The notes below the pieces were generated by a model. It was not told the origin of the DNA. It did no database searches and saw only the letters and a list, made by a program, of their open reading frames with translations. From contig NC_084721.1 of assembly GCF_033807575.1 (NCBI RefSeq), positions 62,001 to 126,000 on the forward strand: a DNA stretch of 64,000 bases, in the 5' to 3' direction. Shown in pieces: positions 8,550-18,757 of this stretch. The translations under genes and the position numbers were made by a program. Each line of letters starts with the position of its first letter. Position 1 is the first letter of the stretch. This DNA comes from Cydia pomonella (taxonomy: Eukaryota > Arthropoda > Insecta > Lepidoptera > Tortricidae).

Positions 8550-11072
8550 AAGTTAAATGAAGATCGCTTATCTATGCTGGTGGATGAGTGAATGGGCAGT
8601 GTCGGCGGTTTTTGCGGCGTGCACACAATGCGCCATCATCGGCCGCCGCAAAAACTGCGCGCGCGCAGGCTCCCAGCGATTGTTTATAACGAAAAACTCG
8701 CGCTTGAGCGTTACATTGTGTTTTACTGTCTTTCTTCTTTCCTGCAGTTTACCGCCCTCCGTATTGAACGTTTTCTTGCCAGATTGCCAGGCTATAGGTA
8801 CAAATATTCCTTGACCACCGTGTGGCTAAAAAGCGGTTTGCATTGTGTGCAGGATCATTGAGGTAATTGGCAGGAGGGCTCAGGAGAAGTCGTGGCTACG
8901 TCTGCGATGTTTTTCAGCTAACCAACCCAGACACTAGCCAACTTAGTAAAATCTAATTTATTATATCTAATGTAGTCTGAGACTATCCCTCAGATAATCT
9001 GAAAAAGCTGCCGATGGTCAATTGTGGTCACTGCTATTCGGTGGTGCGTAATGATAGTAAAATCAAATCGTCTGCTTCTTCGACTTTCCGCACCATTCTT
9101 ATAGGAATTATATTGTGCAGACTTTTTCAAGAGGAGTATAGTATATTATTTATTTATAGTAGAAGAAAAATGTACTTAATAATTATTAAAACCGCGTATG
9201 ACATGAATGTATGAAGCTACAAATCCTGTATGACATGATTATCAAAAGCAGAGATAATGCGACCCGCCGTATCGCTAATGCTCTCCCTATAGTCCATATG
9301 ACATAATAGTGCATCAATACTAGCACAACAGCAGACGCGGGGGAGGAAACAGCGCGGGGAGGGAGGGAGCGCCGGACGGAGGCTGGGAATCAATCCAAGA
9401 CAAAAACACCCGCGATTCCTGAACAGTACTGACGGCTGTTCCCGCTCGCGCGGCGGCGGCGTACGGACCTGCGCGGACGGCGGCGGCGGCGGCGGCCGCG
9501 GAATCCAGCGGGAGCGGGTTATGCACAGATTACCTATGTAGCGCGTAGATGTACTTATCACATAAGACGATTCCATACATTGCCGCTTCCTTGCCAAGTA
9601 TAATTTTATTCGCTTAGATACTTTAATTGCGTCCACGTTTAAGTAGAAACTCACGATATATCACAAATATCATGGAGGATTAAAAACTTTTGTGGTAAAC
9701 ATACGGCTGTTGACGTGTAGATAACTACATGGGATGCAATAGTATTTAAGTGTAAGTAAAAGACAGCTTATAACCATGTGGCGGTGCGCGGCGTCGACTT
9801 GGCCTCAAAATGCTGTGTCTGTGGGAGGCAGTCGTCGGGGTTATGTCAGAACCAGTCCGGTGTTATGTCAGGCGAGGGGCGCGGGGCGGGGCGGGGCGGG
9901 CGCGGCACCTGCACGCGGCGCCGGCCGTCGACCCCACGCGCCCCTCCTCACCCTCCACCCGCGGCAATTAATGAGCCCTGCACCCCCTGCAACCCCGCAC
10001 CCAGCAGATTTAATTTGCGATCTCGTACCCGCGCCCATGCAGCTCGATTTGATACTTCACTTCAGGTGTAATATTTTTCGGCGTACCACTTTCGTAGAGC
10101 GCATCGCATGCGCATACAACATATCTTTTGCTTCATTCTAAGATCTGACAACGAGATGTCCGTAGAACCCTATTTTAAGACAGTGGATTAGAGCTCCATT
10201 TCATTTTATTGCACATTGACCAGCAAGAGAGAAAGCCTCAAAAGCGACGAAATGTTTAAAGATGCAACCTTGCTCAGATTGTATTAATCACACAATTCTT
10301 CAAAGCCAATTTGCTCTTCCTTACCTAAAATCCCATCACCTATTAATCCAACCAATCATGCGCGATAATTTTGGAATGAATTATTTTCTCGACAACGAGG
10401 TGGTCACGGTCACAACCCGCGACGTGCCGCCGCCGCCGCCGCGCCGCTCAGCCCGTCGCGCCGCCCGCGCCGCTCGTGAGCGACGTTAAATCAAATTACA
10501 GCCGTTTCATCAACTCTTATTAGATTTGGTCGCTGCTCCTCGAATCGTTATTGTTCCCTATTATTAGGAAAGCATAAAAAGTGTTTCGGTATAAACGCGG
10601 CGTGCGTCAGCAGTTCACAGCATCCCCGGTTTACCCGACCGAGGCAAAAAGGTTAATGCGAGTGTCATGCAGAGTAATTGTATAAATTAGATCGACGACG
10701 GAGGCGCGAGCGCGTGATAAAGAAGGTTCTAATACAATATTGGGGCCTTTAGATTTGTACCAGTGCCAGATATTGGATACTGGTAAATATTTTGTATTTA
10801 AACTGTACAGCAATCTGCATTTCGTAAAGTGAATCAATTAATTCAATCTTAAAGTGGCCATGTAATTTTGCTAATAATAGGGAACAAAAACGATCGTCCA
10901 CACTGTGAAATGACAATTTGTAAATTTTATTGTCATAAGCATCACCAATAGTCATTTAAGCGTATTGCTGTGAATATCAAAACAACACTTGACGAATAAT
11001 AGATAATAAAAATATTTATTAATTTTTAACCAGCAGAAACGCAGACGTTTCTGCTTGTTACGATCGATGCTA
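8550..11072. other. Unassigned DNA with GC-rich islands
   Basis: No recognisable gene. GC-rich patches at 9335-9520, 9780-10040 and 10420-10490 alternate with AT-rich DNA. They encode only low-complexity proline, alanine and arginine runs in several frames, which is expected of CGG and CCG-rich DNA. They could be regulatory islands or the edge of an unrecognised exon, but nothing supports either directly. Confidence 0.4.
9451..9500. repeat. CGG trinucleotide repeat
   Basis: Interrupted (CGG)n runs: about three units at 9451-9460 and six to seven at 9478-9497. They account for the polyalanine and polyproline frames on the minus strand. Confidence 0.8.
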
Positions 11073-11223
11073 TTAAGCTTAGAATAAATTTAAAAGTGGA
11101 AATATTACTTTCTTGGGTGAGACTCGAACTAAGCTCAAATGGCAGAGCGCTGGAGTATCTATCCAGAGGCCGTGAGTAAGAGAGACAGAGATTTTTCCAC
11201 TTTTAAATTTATTCTAAGCTTAA
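11073..11223. mobile_element. Fold-back MITE with tRNA-like core
   Basis: Inverted arms 11073-11104 and 11192-11223 match at 31 of 32 positions (TTAAGCTTAGAATAAATTT...). The 87-bp core, read on the minus strand, contains TTCGAGTCTCACCCA, which resembles a tRNA T-arm (B-box), with 'GCGCTCTGCCA' upstream. I see no complete tRNA cloverleaf, so the core looks like a decayed tRNA or SINE head captured between inverted repeats. Confidence 0.65.
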
Positions 11224-11556
11224 AAATATTTATTCTAAGACTTTTTCATCTAAAACTTACATAAGACATCCTAGTTTAGGTATTTGAAATCCTGGTCCGA
11301 TAGAATTCCGTCTCTTATCCAGTCTTTATCACTGTATAAATTATTGTCCATAAATGATTTGTGTGTGTGTTTTGTTCACGGACCCTGAATCGGCCACAAT
11401 AGACGCCCACGCGGGTCTCCGCGAAGGTGTTAAGTGGCCATTTGTTAATCATATTACAGCCACACAAGATCCACAGGTGGGCACTCTATAAGTTTATAGG
11501 TAACTGTTTTTGTTAAAGTCAAAACCAATGTGGTTAGATATTGCTAAACTTAGCAT

Positions 11557-12956
11557 TAGGGATTGCAAACCGGATTGATTTTCAATCCGGCCGGATCCGG
11601 CTGGATTTTGGCCATAATCCGGCCGGATCCGGCCGGACCGGATCCGGTTTGGTATAGGGATATCAAAATTAATTAAATGACATATTTTTCTAGTTTTTTG
11701 CGTAATACGTATTCCTAATTCTATAATTTGAAGTTAATAAATAACTTCTTAACAATAAAATAACCCTTAGTAGTAAAAAGTGTGACCTTATCATTTATTA
11801 TCGGTCATTTATTATATATAACCATTCACAAGTGCTCAAATTTTCGTTTACAATTATAAATTTGATTAGTTTCCAAAGCCCGGTAATAGGATGTGGGGTG
11901 GGAATTGGAACTCTTTGAAATGACAAGTTTTCGTAACTGTTCCTTGATTGAATTCTTTGTAACGTTGACATCCATTCTAGTAAGAAAATAAGATATTTTA
12001 CTATTAACCAAAATGATATTAAATTTTCCCTCATTTTTTGCCCAAGAAAGTAGTAGTCTGTATGATTTAAAAAAATTACCTTTTTTTATTTACAGAAAAG
12101 TATATTGGTCAAATTTTAGGGAATGGAACACGACTTACACGACACGACGATCTCATGTGAAAAATAATAGAGTGTAGAATTGAAATCCATCGCGGAAAGG
12201 GACTCCTTAAGAAAAGTTACATGGATCAAATAAAGAATTGGCTAGACGTAGAGTAGCATGTACCATTAAGGAAATTGCATAAGATTGGATGAAATTGTAA
12301 ATACAAAAGATTCTCTCTCAAATTTGAATAGAAAATAAACAATATTTTATCATATATATATATATATATATATATAAACTCGAAGTAAACTAAAGATTAT
12401 CAATGTTATCATTTCATTTCATACATTCATTTTCAATACAAACTTACAATCTTATATTCATTCACACATGTAACACATATTGATTAGCCCAGCTCTAGTC
12501 GGTTGAGTACTGCCGACTTAATCCTGCTCATTTGTTTACTTTTAATCTCCTATCACAACATTATGACACTCTTTTCTTCTCTTTAGCATAAATTACAAAT
12601 GCCTTCCATGGCATCTCCATCGTTTAATTTTTCCTTCTATTACAGTATTTATGTAATCGTCGTATCGTGCCACCAACATGAAAAGCAACTTCTGTTCCCA
12701 GTCATCGTCATAATAAATATATTTTTATTTAACTAAATTTAAACGTTTTCATTCGTTTTATGCTCTGTTCAAGTTCATACCTCTCATCCGTCGCCTTTTC
12801 CTCATCTAAACCGCACAGTGCGTGCTGTATTTAGGCGTTTTTTTTATTTGACCGGATCCGGTCCGGATCCGGTGATTTTTACCGGATCCGGTAGCTCCTG
12901 AAAAGTGCCGGATCCGGCCGGATTACCGGATCCGCCGGACCGGATTGCAATCCCTA
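11557..12956. mobile_element. Non-autonomous hAT-superfamily DNA transposon
   Basis: The element is 1,400 bp, with terminal inverted repeats TAGGGATTGCAA (left) and TTGCAATCCCTA (right). It is flanked by a perfect 8-bp target duplication CTTAGCAT at 11549-11556 and 12957-12964. Eight-base duplications and short TIRs are hallmarks of hAT elements. The palindromic decamer CCGGATCCGG occurs seven times, all within about 105 bp of the ends: 11591, 11623, 11638, 12852, 12863, 12882 and 12908. These are good candidates for subterminal transposase-binding sites. No transposase frame longer than about 80 residues is present, so it needs a partner element. Confidence 0.88.
12351..12376. repeat. (AT)n microsatellite
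   Basis: About 13 units of AT inside the hAT element. Confidence 0.85.
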
Positions 12957-13099
12957 CTTAGCATTAATGGAGAATTGGTATATATAGATTCATATTATTA
13001 TTTTATTCCTCGTTCCCGAAAATTATGTGAACTCAAATAGTGCTCCTAACAGGGATAAACTAAGCAGTAAACAAGCCGAGCCGGGAGCGGTTACTTACA

Positions 13100-13652
13100 A
13101 AAAAGCGGCAAAGTGCGAGTCGGACTCGCCCATCAAGGGCTCTGTACCATTTATGACGTATTAAAAAAAACTACTCACTAGATCTCGTTCAAACCAATTT
13201 TTGGTGGAAGTTTGCATGGTAATGTACATCATATATTTTTTTTTAGTTTTATCATTCTCTTATTTTAGAAGTTACAGGGGGGTGGGGGGTGGGGGAACAT
13301 ATTTTACCACTTTGGAAGTGTCTCTCACGCAAACTATTCAGTTTAGAAAAAAAAATATTAGAAACTTCAATAACATTTTTGAAGACCTACCCATAGATAC
13401 CCCACACGTATGGGTTTAATGAAAAAAAATTTTTTAAGTATGGGGAACCCCCAAAATGTATAGTTTTTTTTTTCTATTTTTGTATGAAAATCTTAATGCG
13501 GTTCACAGAATACATCTACTTACCAAGTTTCAACAGTATAGTTCTTATAGTTTCGGAAAAAAGTGGCTGTGACATACGGACGGACAAACAGACAGACATG
13601 ACGAATCCATAAGGGTTCCGTTTTTTGCCATTTGGCTACAGAACCCTAAAAA
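13100..13652 (+). mobile_element. Non-autonomous element family A, copy A2
   Basis: It has the same 5' start (AGCGGCAAAGTGCGAGTCGG) and 3' end (GGGTTCCGT...ACAGAACCCTAAAAA) as copy A1. It contains a single internal unit ('gacgtattaaaa' near 13155) with the G-rich run at 13275-13295. It has no coding capacity. One stem base of the terminal hairpin is changed. Confidence 0.78.
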
Positions 13653-15687
13653 CGTCAGGAAATGAGCTAAGAGTATCCTAATGTTCTACTCTTAGAAACG
13701 GGAAATAGTTTATAGAAATCCACCAGAAGGAAAGGGCTAAGTCAGGGAAACAGAGGAGCGACCATCGGTGTCGGCAGCGCTGAGGGCCTACAAATTGCGG
13801 GGATCTTTTTCTTTTTACTCCAATGAAGGCGTAATTATAGTGACAGAGAAAGATACCCGCAATTTGCGAACTTTCACAGTTATACCCCTGATCAACATTA
13901 CAGTGTGTAATAGAGTTTATTACCGCGAGAGCGTCGCGGGCGCATCGCAGCGGCCGGCCGCGGCGCGCGCGCCGGCGGCCCATTGTGGACGCTAATAACA
14001 TGTGAATAGACAAATTCCAGCTCGTACCCGCACTTGACCAAATACAAATTCAGATGCATACAAGAATTTATACGTATTTTCGTTAAATCTATTAAGAATA
14101 CTTCGGTAAATCGAACTCGCGGTTTCGAAGAACATATTTGGTTATCTCTTTTTGATTTCTGCCCTATTGGGATTTAACACCAAATCCAGCACAAAACACC
14201 AGGTTATACGAGTATAACTCAAAAGTCAAACAACACGAGCTATTCCGGCCGTCCTCTGACGTCACATTACCCCATGTGGTATTAAAATATTTAACTACTA
14301 GTTTCTTTTTATTTTATAAAATGTGTAATAACACACTTTTATTTTTGAAAAATATTTGACCATCTATCAACCATCCTTACAAGGTGCCGTTGCTAGCTAG
14401 CCACGCGACGGCCCCTTTCCCAACCCCGCTAACGACACAGCCAGCGGCGCCGCCGCTCACAATAAATAAATGCCCGATTCGCAGATATCGCGTCGTATAT
14501 GGAGATCGGACAATGACAATAAGACGCGCGAACGATTTATCGGCGACGCGCGTATCGCGCTATCGACGCGCTATTACACGCTTCTAGTCAATAACACAAT
14601 ACTCATTACATCATCATCATCCCTCAACTTACAGTGGGTACTTTCTCGGTTGCATTTATATAAAGGATACCGTGGTTCCCTCGGCAGTCTGATCCCAAGA
14701 ATTCGCGCAGACACTGACGGCCTTATGATTTTAAGCCATCATCATAATTATCAACCTATGCAAGTGTCACTACTAGGTGGGTAATGGCATGTCTGGCATA
14801 TTTCCATAGATAGGTATGACGCTGTAGACGACGTAGAACGAACCGAGTAGCAAAGGTACTCGTATTTCACCCAAAACATTCAAGGTTTTATTTAATTGTA
14901 ATATACATACATTCGTTATACAGATTGTTACTCTGAGAGTCGAGTCATTGGTCATTACATGTTTATTCACTAGTCTATAACTTACTACTCGAACCTCTCA
15001 TCTCGCTACGCCAATACAAAATAGGGCCATAAAATATTAATGCATGATTGACCCACATTTTTATGATAAATATGTGTGTCAATCATAAGACACGCGCTGC
15101 CCCGAGCGCCCAGCTGGCAGCCTATAATTATAGCTGCCTTACAAAAAACTGAAAAAAGGACTCCCATGTAATGTGCAAATCGAGTGGATAAAATAGAAAA
15201 AACTTGGTGCAAGTACTTATAGCGGCGGGAATCAGGCCGCAGGTGCACGCATGCGCATTAACATAGTTTTGTTTTTATAAAACTCGTTTAATTAATAGAT
15301 ACAAATCATGCACACTTTTATAGCCCGGCGTGTATGGCAGCCTCACCACGGTTGTAGCTAGTTATTTTTAATTACAACATTTATAATCCTGCAACTTTAA
15401 TTTTGCACATTGCACTGAGAAAGTTATTTTGGTTATATAGTCCCGATAAATTGATTTATTGCTTCGGACGAGTCCGTCTATTATAATCGTCAGTAAGGTT
15501 AAACAAACAAAAAAAAATGTATCAATTAATTACTTATAATCAAAGTCGTTTCTAAAAATATGAAAATTGCTTCTTAAAATCGGAAATATCATATTTAAGG
15601 GGGCGTATTGATTGCTCTTGTTTAAACTCCCGCTCCCGGGCACGCACTCTCATCTCGCTCACGCTTACGTTTAGTAAGAGTAAGAGA
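13653..15687. other. Unassigned non-coding DNA
   Basis: No recognised gene. GC-rich patches lie at 13920-13985 and 14390-14580. Short ORFs here show no family signature. Confidence 0.4.
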
Positions 15688-15733
15688 GAAACACGTACTT
15701 ACTGGGACTTGAAACACGTACTTACTGGGACTT
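15688..15733. repeat. 23-bp tandem duplication
   Basis: Two perfect adjacent copies of a 23-bp unit containing ACACGTACTTACTGGGACTT, at 15688-15710 and 15711-15733. Confidence 0.85.
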
Positions 15734-15884
15734 CAACGTAACAAGTTGCTTTTTTTCAGTCCATGTTCAGACTATTTGACTTCTTCTTCTTCCTGGCGTT
15801 GTCAACTTGTCACATTGTCCTCGCGGTTTGGAATAATATTAACATCAATAAATTGGTTTTATAATTAGCTTGAGATAATATTAT

Positions 15885-15957
15885 AGGAGATGTATACATA
15901 TGTACTATTCATAAGTGCTTGTTGTTAGGCTTGTATGAATAAAATATATTTGAACTT
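15885..15957 (+). repeat. Probable retroelement 3' end
   Basis: 'Cataagtgcttgttgttagg' followed by a 'tgaataaaatatatttga' end resembles a LINE 3' terminus with an AATAAA-like motif. No coding part is attached. It abuts the BEL element's target duplication AACTT (15953-15957). Confidence 0.35.
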
Positions 15958-16140
15958 TGTTTCGATAGCTATAAGGTTCGGTATTGGATGCTCAATAAAT
16001 TTAAAACATTTTGCGTACTGTCACAGCGATGGTTTATTTGCAACTGAACTGGCTTACATAAATAGGCATCGATATATTCGATATTAGTCTTACGGCGACA
16101 TGCATGTTTGTGCGTTTATTTGTCTAAAGTGGTCGAAACA
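15958..16140 (-). repeat. BEL/Pao 3' LTR (183 bp)
   Basis: It runs from TGTTTCG to CGAAACA, a 7-bp terminal inverted repeat. It is identical to the other LTR except that it lacks a 4-bp TG insertion near the ATGCATG motif. Confidence 0.93.
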
Positions 16141-16491
16141 TGCCGCCTACCAAAAAAAAAATTTTTTTTTTCACTCAGGCATAATCAAAGACGATTACTT
16201 TGTTATTTGTTGAAGGCGTCAATTAATATTACAACTAAGTCGCACTAATAGTCACTTACATGCACATGCATGTTGGCTCTTACAAATTTATAAGATAATA
16301 AAAGGTAAGAACACATCAAAAGCCCAGCGGAATACATAACCAGCAGCCAAAAAGAACTAATAATTATAATTAGTGAGATTCGTTCAATTCTTATATGAGA
16401 AATTACTTAAAATTTCTGTAAAGAAAAGACTCAAGGGCATTTTTGATACATAACACAATACAATCATGCAACAAATAATGCAAAATCACAA
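16141..16491 (-). other. BEL/Pao 3' untranslated region and polypurine tract
   Basis: This lies between the integrase stop and the 3' LTR. On the minus strand GGTAGGCGGCA (16141-16151) directly precedes the LTR and is the probable polypurine tract for plus-strand priming. A run of A and T residues (16151-16171) sits just upstream of it. Confidence 0.6.
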
Positions 16492-17454
16492 TTATTGTTC
16501 ATTAGTATTAACAGGCAGTTCACACAATTTTGACACGGAACGTTTGGTAACATCCCCACGACACCGCACACTATAAACACGAGTCACGCCATCCGGACCT
16601 GGGTGCTTGTCTAGCACCCTTCCAAGTGACCATTTTCCTGGTGGAAGTTGATCGTCCTTTATCAGTACAATATCTCCGAGTTCGAATTCACGTTCTCGTT
16701 TCAACCACTTTGGTCTTTCTTGAAGACGGTAGAGATATTCATTTTGCCACTTATGCCAGAAGTCTCTAACGAGTTTTTGGGTGAATTGCCACCGTGATAA
16801 CCTGTTGGTATTGATCTCTCGTAAATCCGGGTTAGGTATTGTAACTGGCGCCTCGCCGATGAGGAAATGTCCAGGCGTGAGAACTTCGACATCGGGGTCG
16901 GTGGTATCCACAGGAATCAAAGGCCGACTGTTCAAACACGCTTCAATCTCACATAACGTCGTGCTTAACTCTTCAAAGGTAAGATTGGCGGTGAGTATTC
17001 TTTTTAAATGGAACTTTACTGACTTAACGCCGGCCTCCCACAGACCTCCAAAGTTTGGGCTATATGGAGGTATGAAGTGCCATTGCGTTCCATCGTCAGC
17101 AAGTATGCTACTTAACCGCTCTGGGAGTTGTAAATTTGATTCTGTCCATGCTATGGTCAAGTCCTTATCGGCGCCGACAAAGTTGCGCCCTTGGTCACTC
17201 CATAGGTGCGTGCATCTTCCTCGCCGGGCAACAAAACGCTTGAAGGCTCCTATGAAGGATTCTGAGGTCATATCGCCAACCAGTTCGAGATGAATGCATT
17301 TGACGACCATGCAGACAAAGATTGCGATATAGGCCTTATTAGATTTTGCTCCCCTGCCTCTTGACATCAAAACTTGAATTGGCCCAGCAAAATCTACTCC
17401 GCTGTGTAAGAATGGTCGGGCTTGCGTAATGCGAACTTTAGGTAGGTCTCCCAT
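16492..17454 (-). CDS. BEL/Pao integrase core and C-terminal domain
   Basis: The 320-residue frame inserts retroelement cDNA into the host genome. The core shows the catalytic triad in context: D21 (GVDFAGP), D87 (WSDQGRNFVGA) and E140 (FGGLWEAGVKS). It is followed by the DUF5641-type tail with DIVLIKDDQLPPGKWSLGRV near residues 265-285. The methionine is an internal residue of the polyprotein rather than a true start. Reading the same frame upstream gives HKCVVCARQRA, the second half of the integrase zinc finger, up to the stop at 17524-17526. In an intact element it would be released from the polyprotein by the protease. Its catalytic residues are intact, but it is cut off from the rest of pol. 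Confidence 0.9.
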   Translation of the reverse strand: MGDLPKVRITQARPFLHSGVDFAGPIQVLMSRGRGAKSNKAYIAIFVCMVVKCIHLELVGDMTSESFIGAFKRFVARRGRCTHLWSDQGRNFVGADKDLTIAWTESNLQLPERLSSILADDGTQWHFIPPYSPNFGGLWEAGVKSVKFHLKRILTANLTFEELSTTLCEIEACLNSRPLIPVDTTDPDVEVLTPGHFLIGEAPVTIPNPDLREINTNRLSRWQFTQKLVRDFWHKWQNEYLYRLQERPKWLKREREFELGDIVLIKDDQLPPGKWSLGRVLDKHPGPDGVTRVYSVRCRGDVTKRSVSKLCELPVNTNEQ

Positions 17455-17526
17455 AATCTGCGTTCGTGTAATCGCTCTTTGTCTAGCGCAGACAACACAT
17501 TTGTGAATATATGCTTTAATGGCGTT

Positions 17527-17837
17527 TTAAACTCTGAGGATCCAGTATTTTGAACGTAGATAGACAAACATTAACGGCATCGTGCCATGCAGAGAGATTT
17601 TCTGGTGAGCATCTGCTATTATTAACAGTGTTAACGCATTCCTACTACTCAGGATAATAGGATGTTTTCTTTCTTCAGGAATGTCAGCATTCCTAAGTCT
17701 TCCGCCTACCCTGAGAACATTTTTCTCATCAAGGTAAGGATTCAACCCTTTTATTGTGCTTTCCCTTTTTACATCCTTGCCTTTCATTAGGTTGTCTAGC
17801 TCCGCACCAAACTCTCTTCTTTGTACTATTTTTACAC
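17527..17837 (-). pseudogene. BEL/Pao pol segment: integrase N-terminal region
   Basis: The frame carries LRVGGRLRNADIPEERKHPI and AHQKISLHGTM, the conserved 'VGGRL' and H-x5-H parts of the BEL integrase zinc finger. The paired CxxC (CVVC) lies just downstream of an in-frame TAA at 17524-17526. No frameshift is involved: only this stop separates it from the integrase core. Upstream the frame is open beyond the internal methionine to the LINE junction at about 17837 (VQRREFGAELDN), so it continues the pol frame interrupted at about 18757. Confidence 0.82.
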
Positions 17838-18757
17838 ATCTTATTAGAAATAGAAATAGAAATAGAATTTGTTTTATTCATAAACACTCAAACAGAAATA
17901 GACAGACATAAAAGAGAACATAGTGAGAGTAAAGTGTCACGAAATGGCCTCATCTCAGCATGTTGCTGGCGACTTCCAGCGCTGATCTTCCGATGAGACC
18001 ATCGAGTGCGAAGTAATCACGGAAGGTAACAGAAAAAAGGAAAGAAACATAAAATAAACATGACGAACATACTTAACACTAAATAAAATTGCACGGACGA
18101 AACGAACGTCCAGTCTGTACCGGTCCGGTCGGATCGTATCGTGGCGCGGCATTAAGCGTGCGCAACTAGCGCCAGGTCAGCGGTAGCTACACGAATTAAA
18201 TCCAGTGACAGATTTGACAAACATAATAATAAGATGAAACTCATAATCTCAATCCGTTTTCGATCATGAAAACCATAAAACAAAGTTGACTAAAATATGT
18301 AAACAAAAGAAAAACTAATAGTAGCATAATCAGCTTAAATAAAATAACGATTATAAGGATGGTGTGTGGGGAATGGTGTCGATTCCATTGCGGAAGGAGC
18401 AAAAACATTGTGGTAAGTAATAATAGTCTTGACTACAGGCAACTTGTTTCCAATCTGCAGGTTTCCTGGTTAAGCTGGTGATTGAGCAAGTACTGTTTAA
18501 GCTTTGTCTTAAAACTATGAATACTTTGCAGGTTTCTCACTGGCGGCGGAACATTGTTCCAACAGCGGGATGCAGAATACTTAAAACTTCCTCGGAAAGC
18601 GGCTGAGGCATGACGCGGCGTCAACAGATGAATTCCACAATCACGGCGCTCGCGGAGCTTAATGCAAGATAGCTTCTTGAAAAGATATGCAGGAGTTTTA
18701 TAGTTCAGTACGCCAAAGAGCAAACAAGCTAAGTGAAGTTTACGGCAAAAGCATTTT
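17838..18757 (-). mobile_element. LINE fragment inserted in BEL pol
   Basis: The same-strand insert begins after a Leu-Lys-Cys of BEL pol and encodes about 107 residues: LLFGVLNYKTPAYLFKKL, LLTPRHASAAFRGSFKYSAS and RCWNNVPPPVRNLQSIHSF. This is the C-terminal tail typical of CR1/Jockey-type LINEs, with stop at 18433-18435. About 595 bp of 3'UTR follow, ending AATAAAACAAATTC then (TATTTC)n at 17844-17865. Target duplications are too short to define with certainty. The insertion is 5'-truncated and lacks the reverse transcriptase. It must post-date the BEL insertion. Confidence 0.82.

Noticed and set aside
9217..9654. 145-codon minus-strand frame rich in proline and arginine
   Set aside because: It is produced by the CGG repeat and GC-rich DNA; overlapping frames are equally open and no domain is visible.
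11798..12034. 78-codon minus-strand frame in the hAT element as a transposase remnant
   Set aside because: I could not see any BED, DDE or hATC motif; it is too short and AT-rich to support.
15464..15480. Hammerhead ribozyme-like 'ttcggacgagtccgt'
   Set aside because: It lacks the CTGATGA and GAAA core; it is just a short palindrome.
16781..17293. 170-codon plus-strand frame
   Set aside because: It is the antisense shadow of the BEL integrase.
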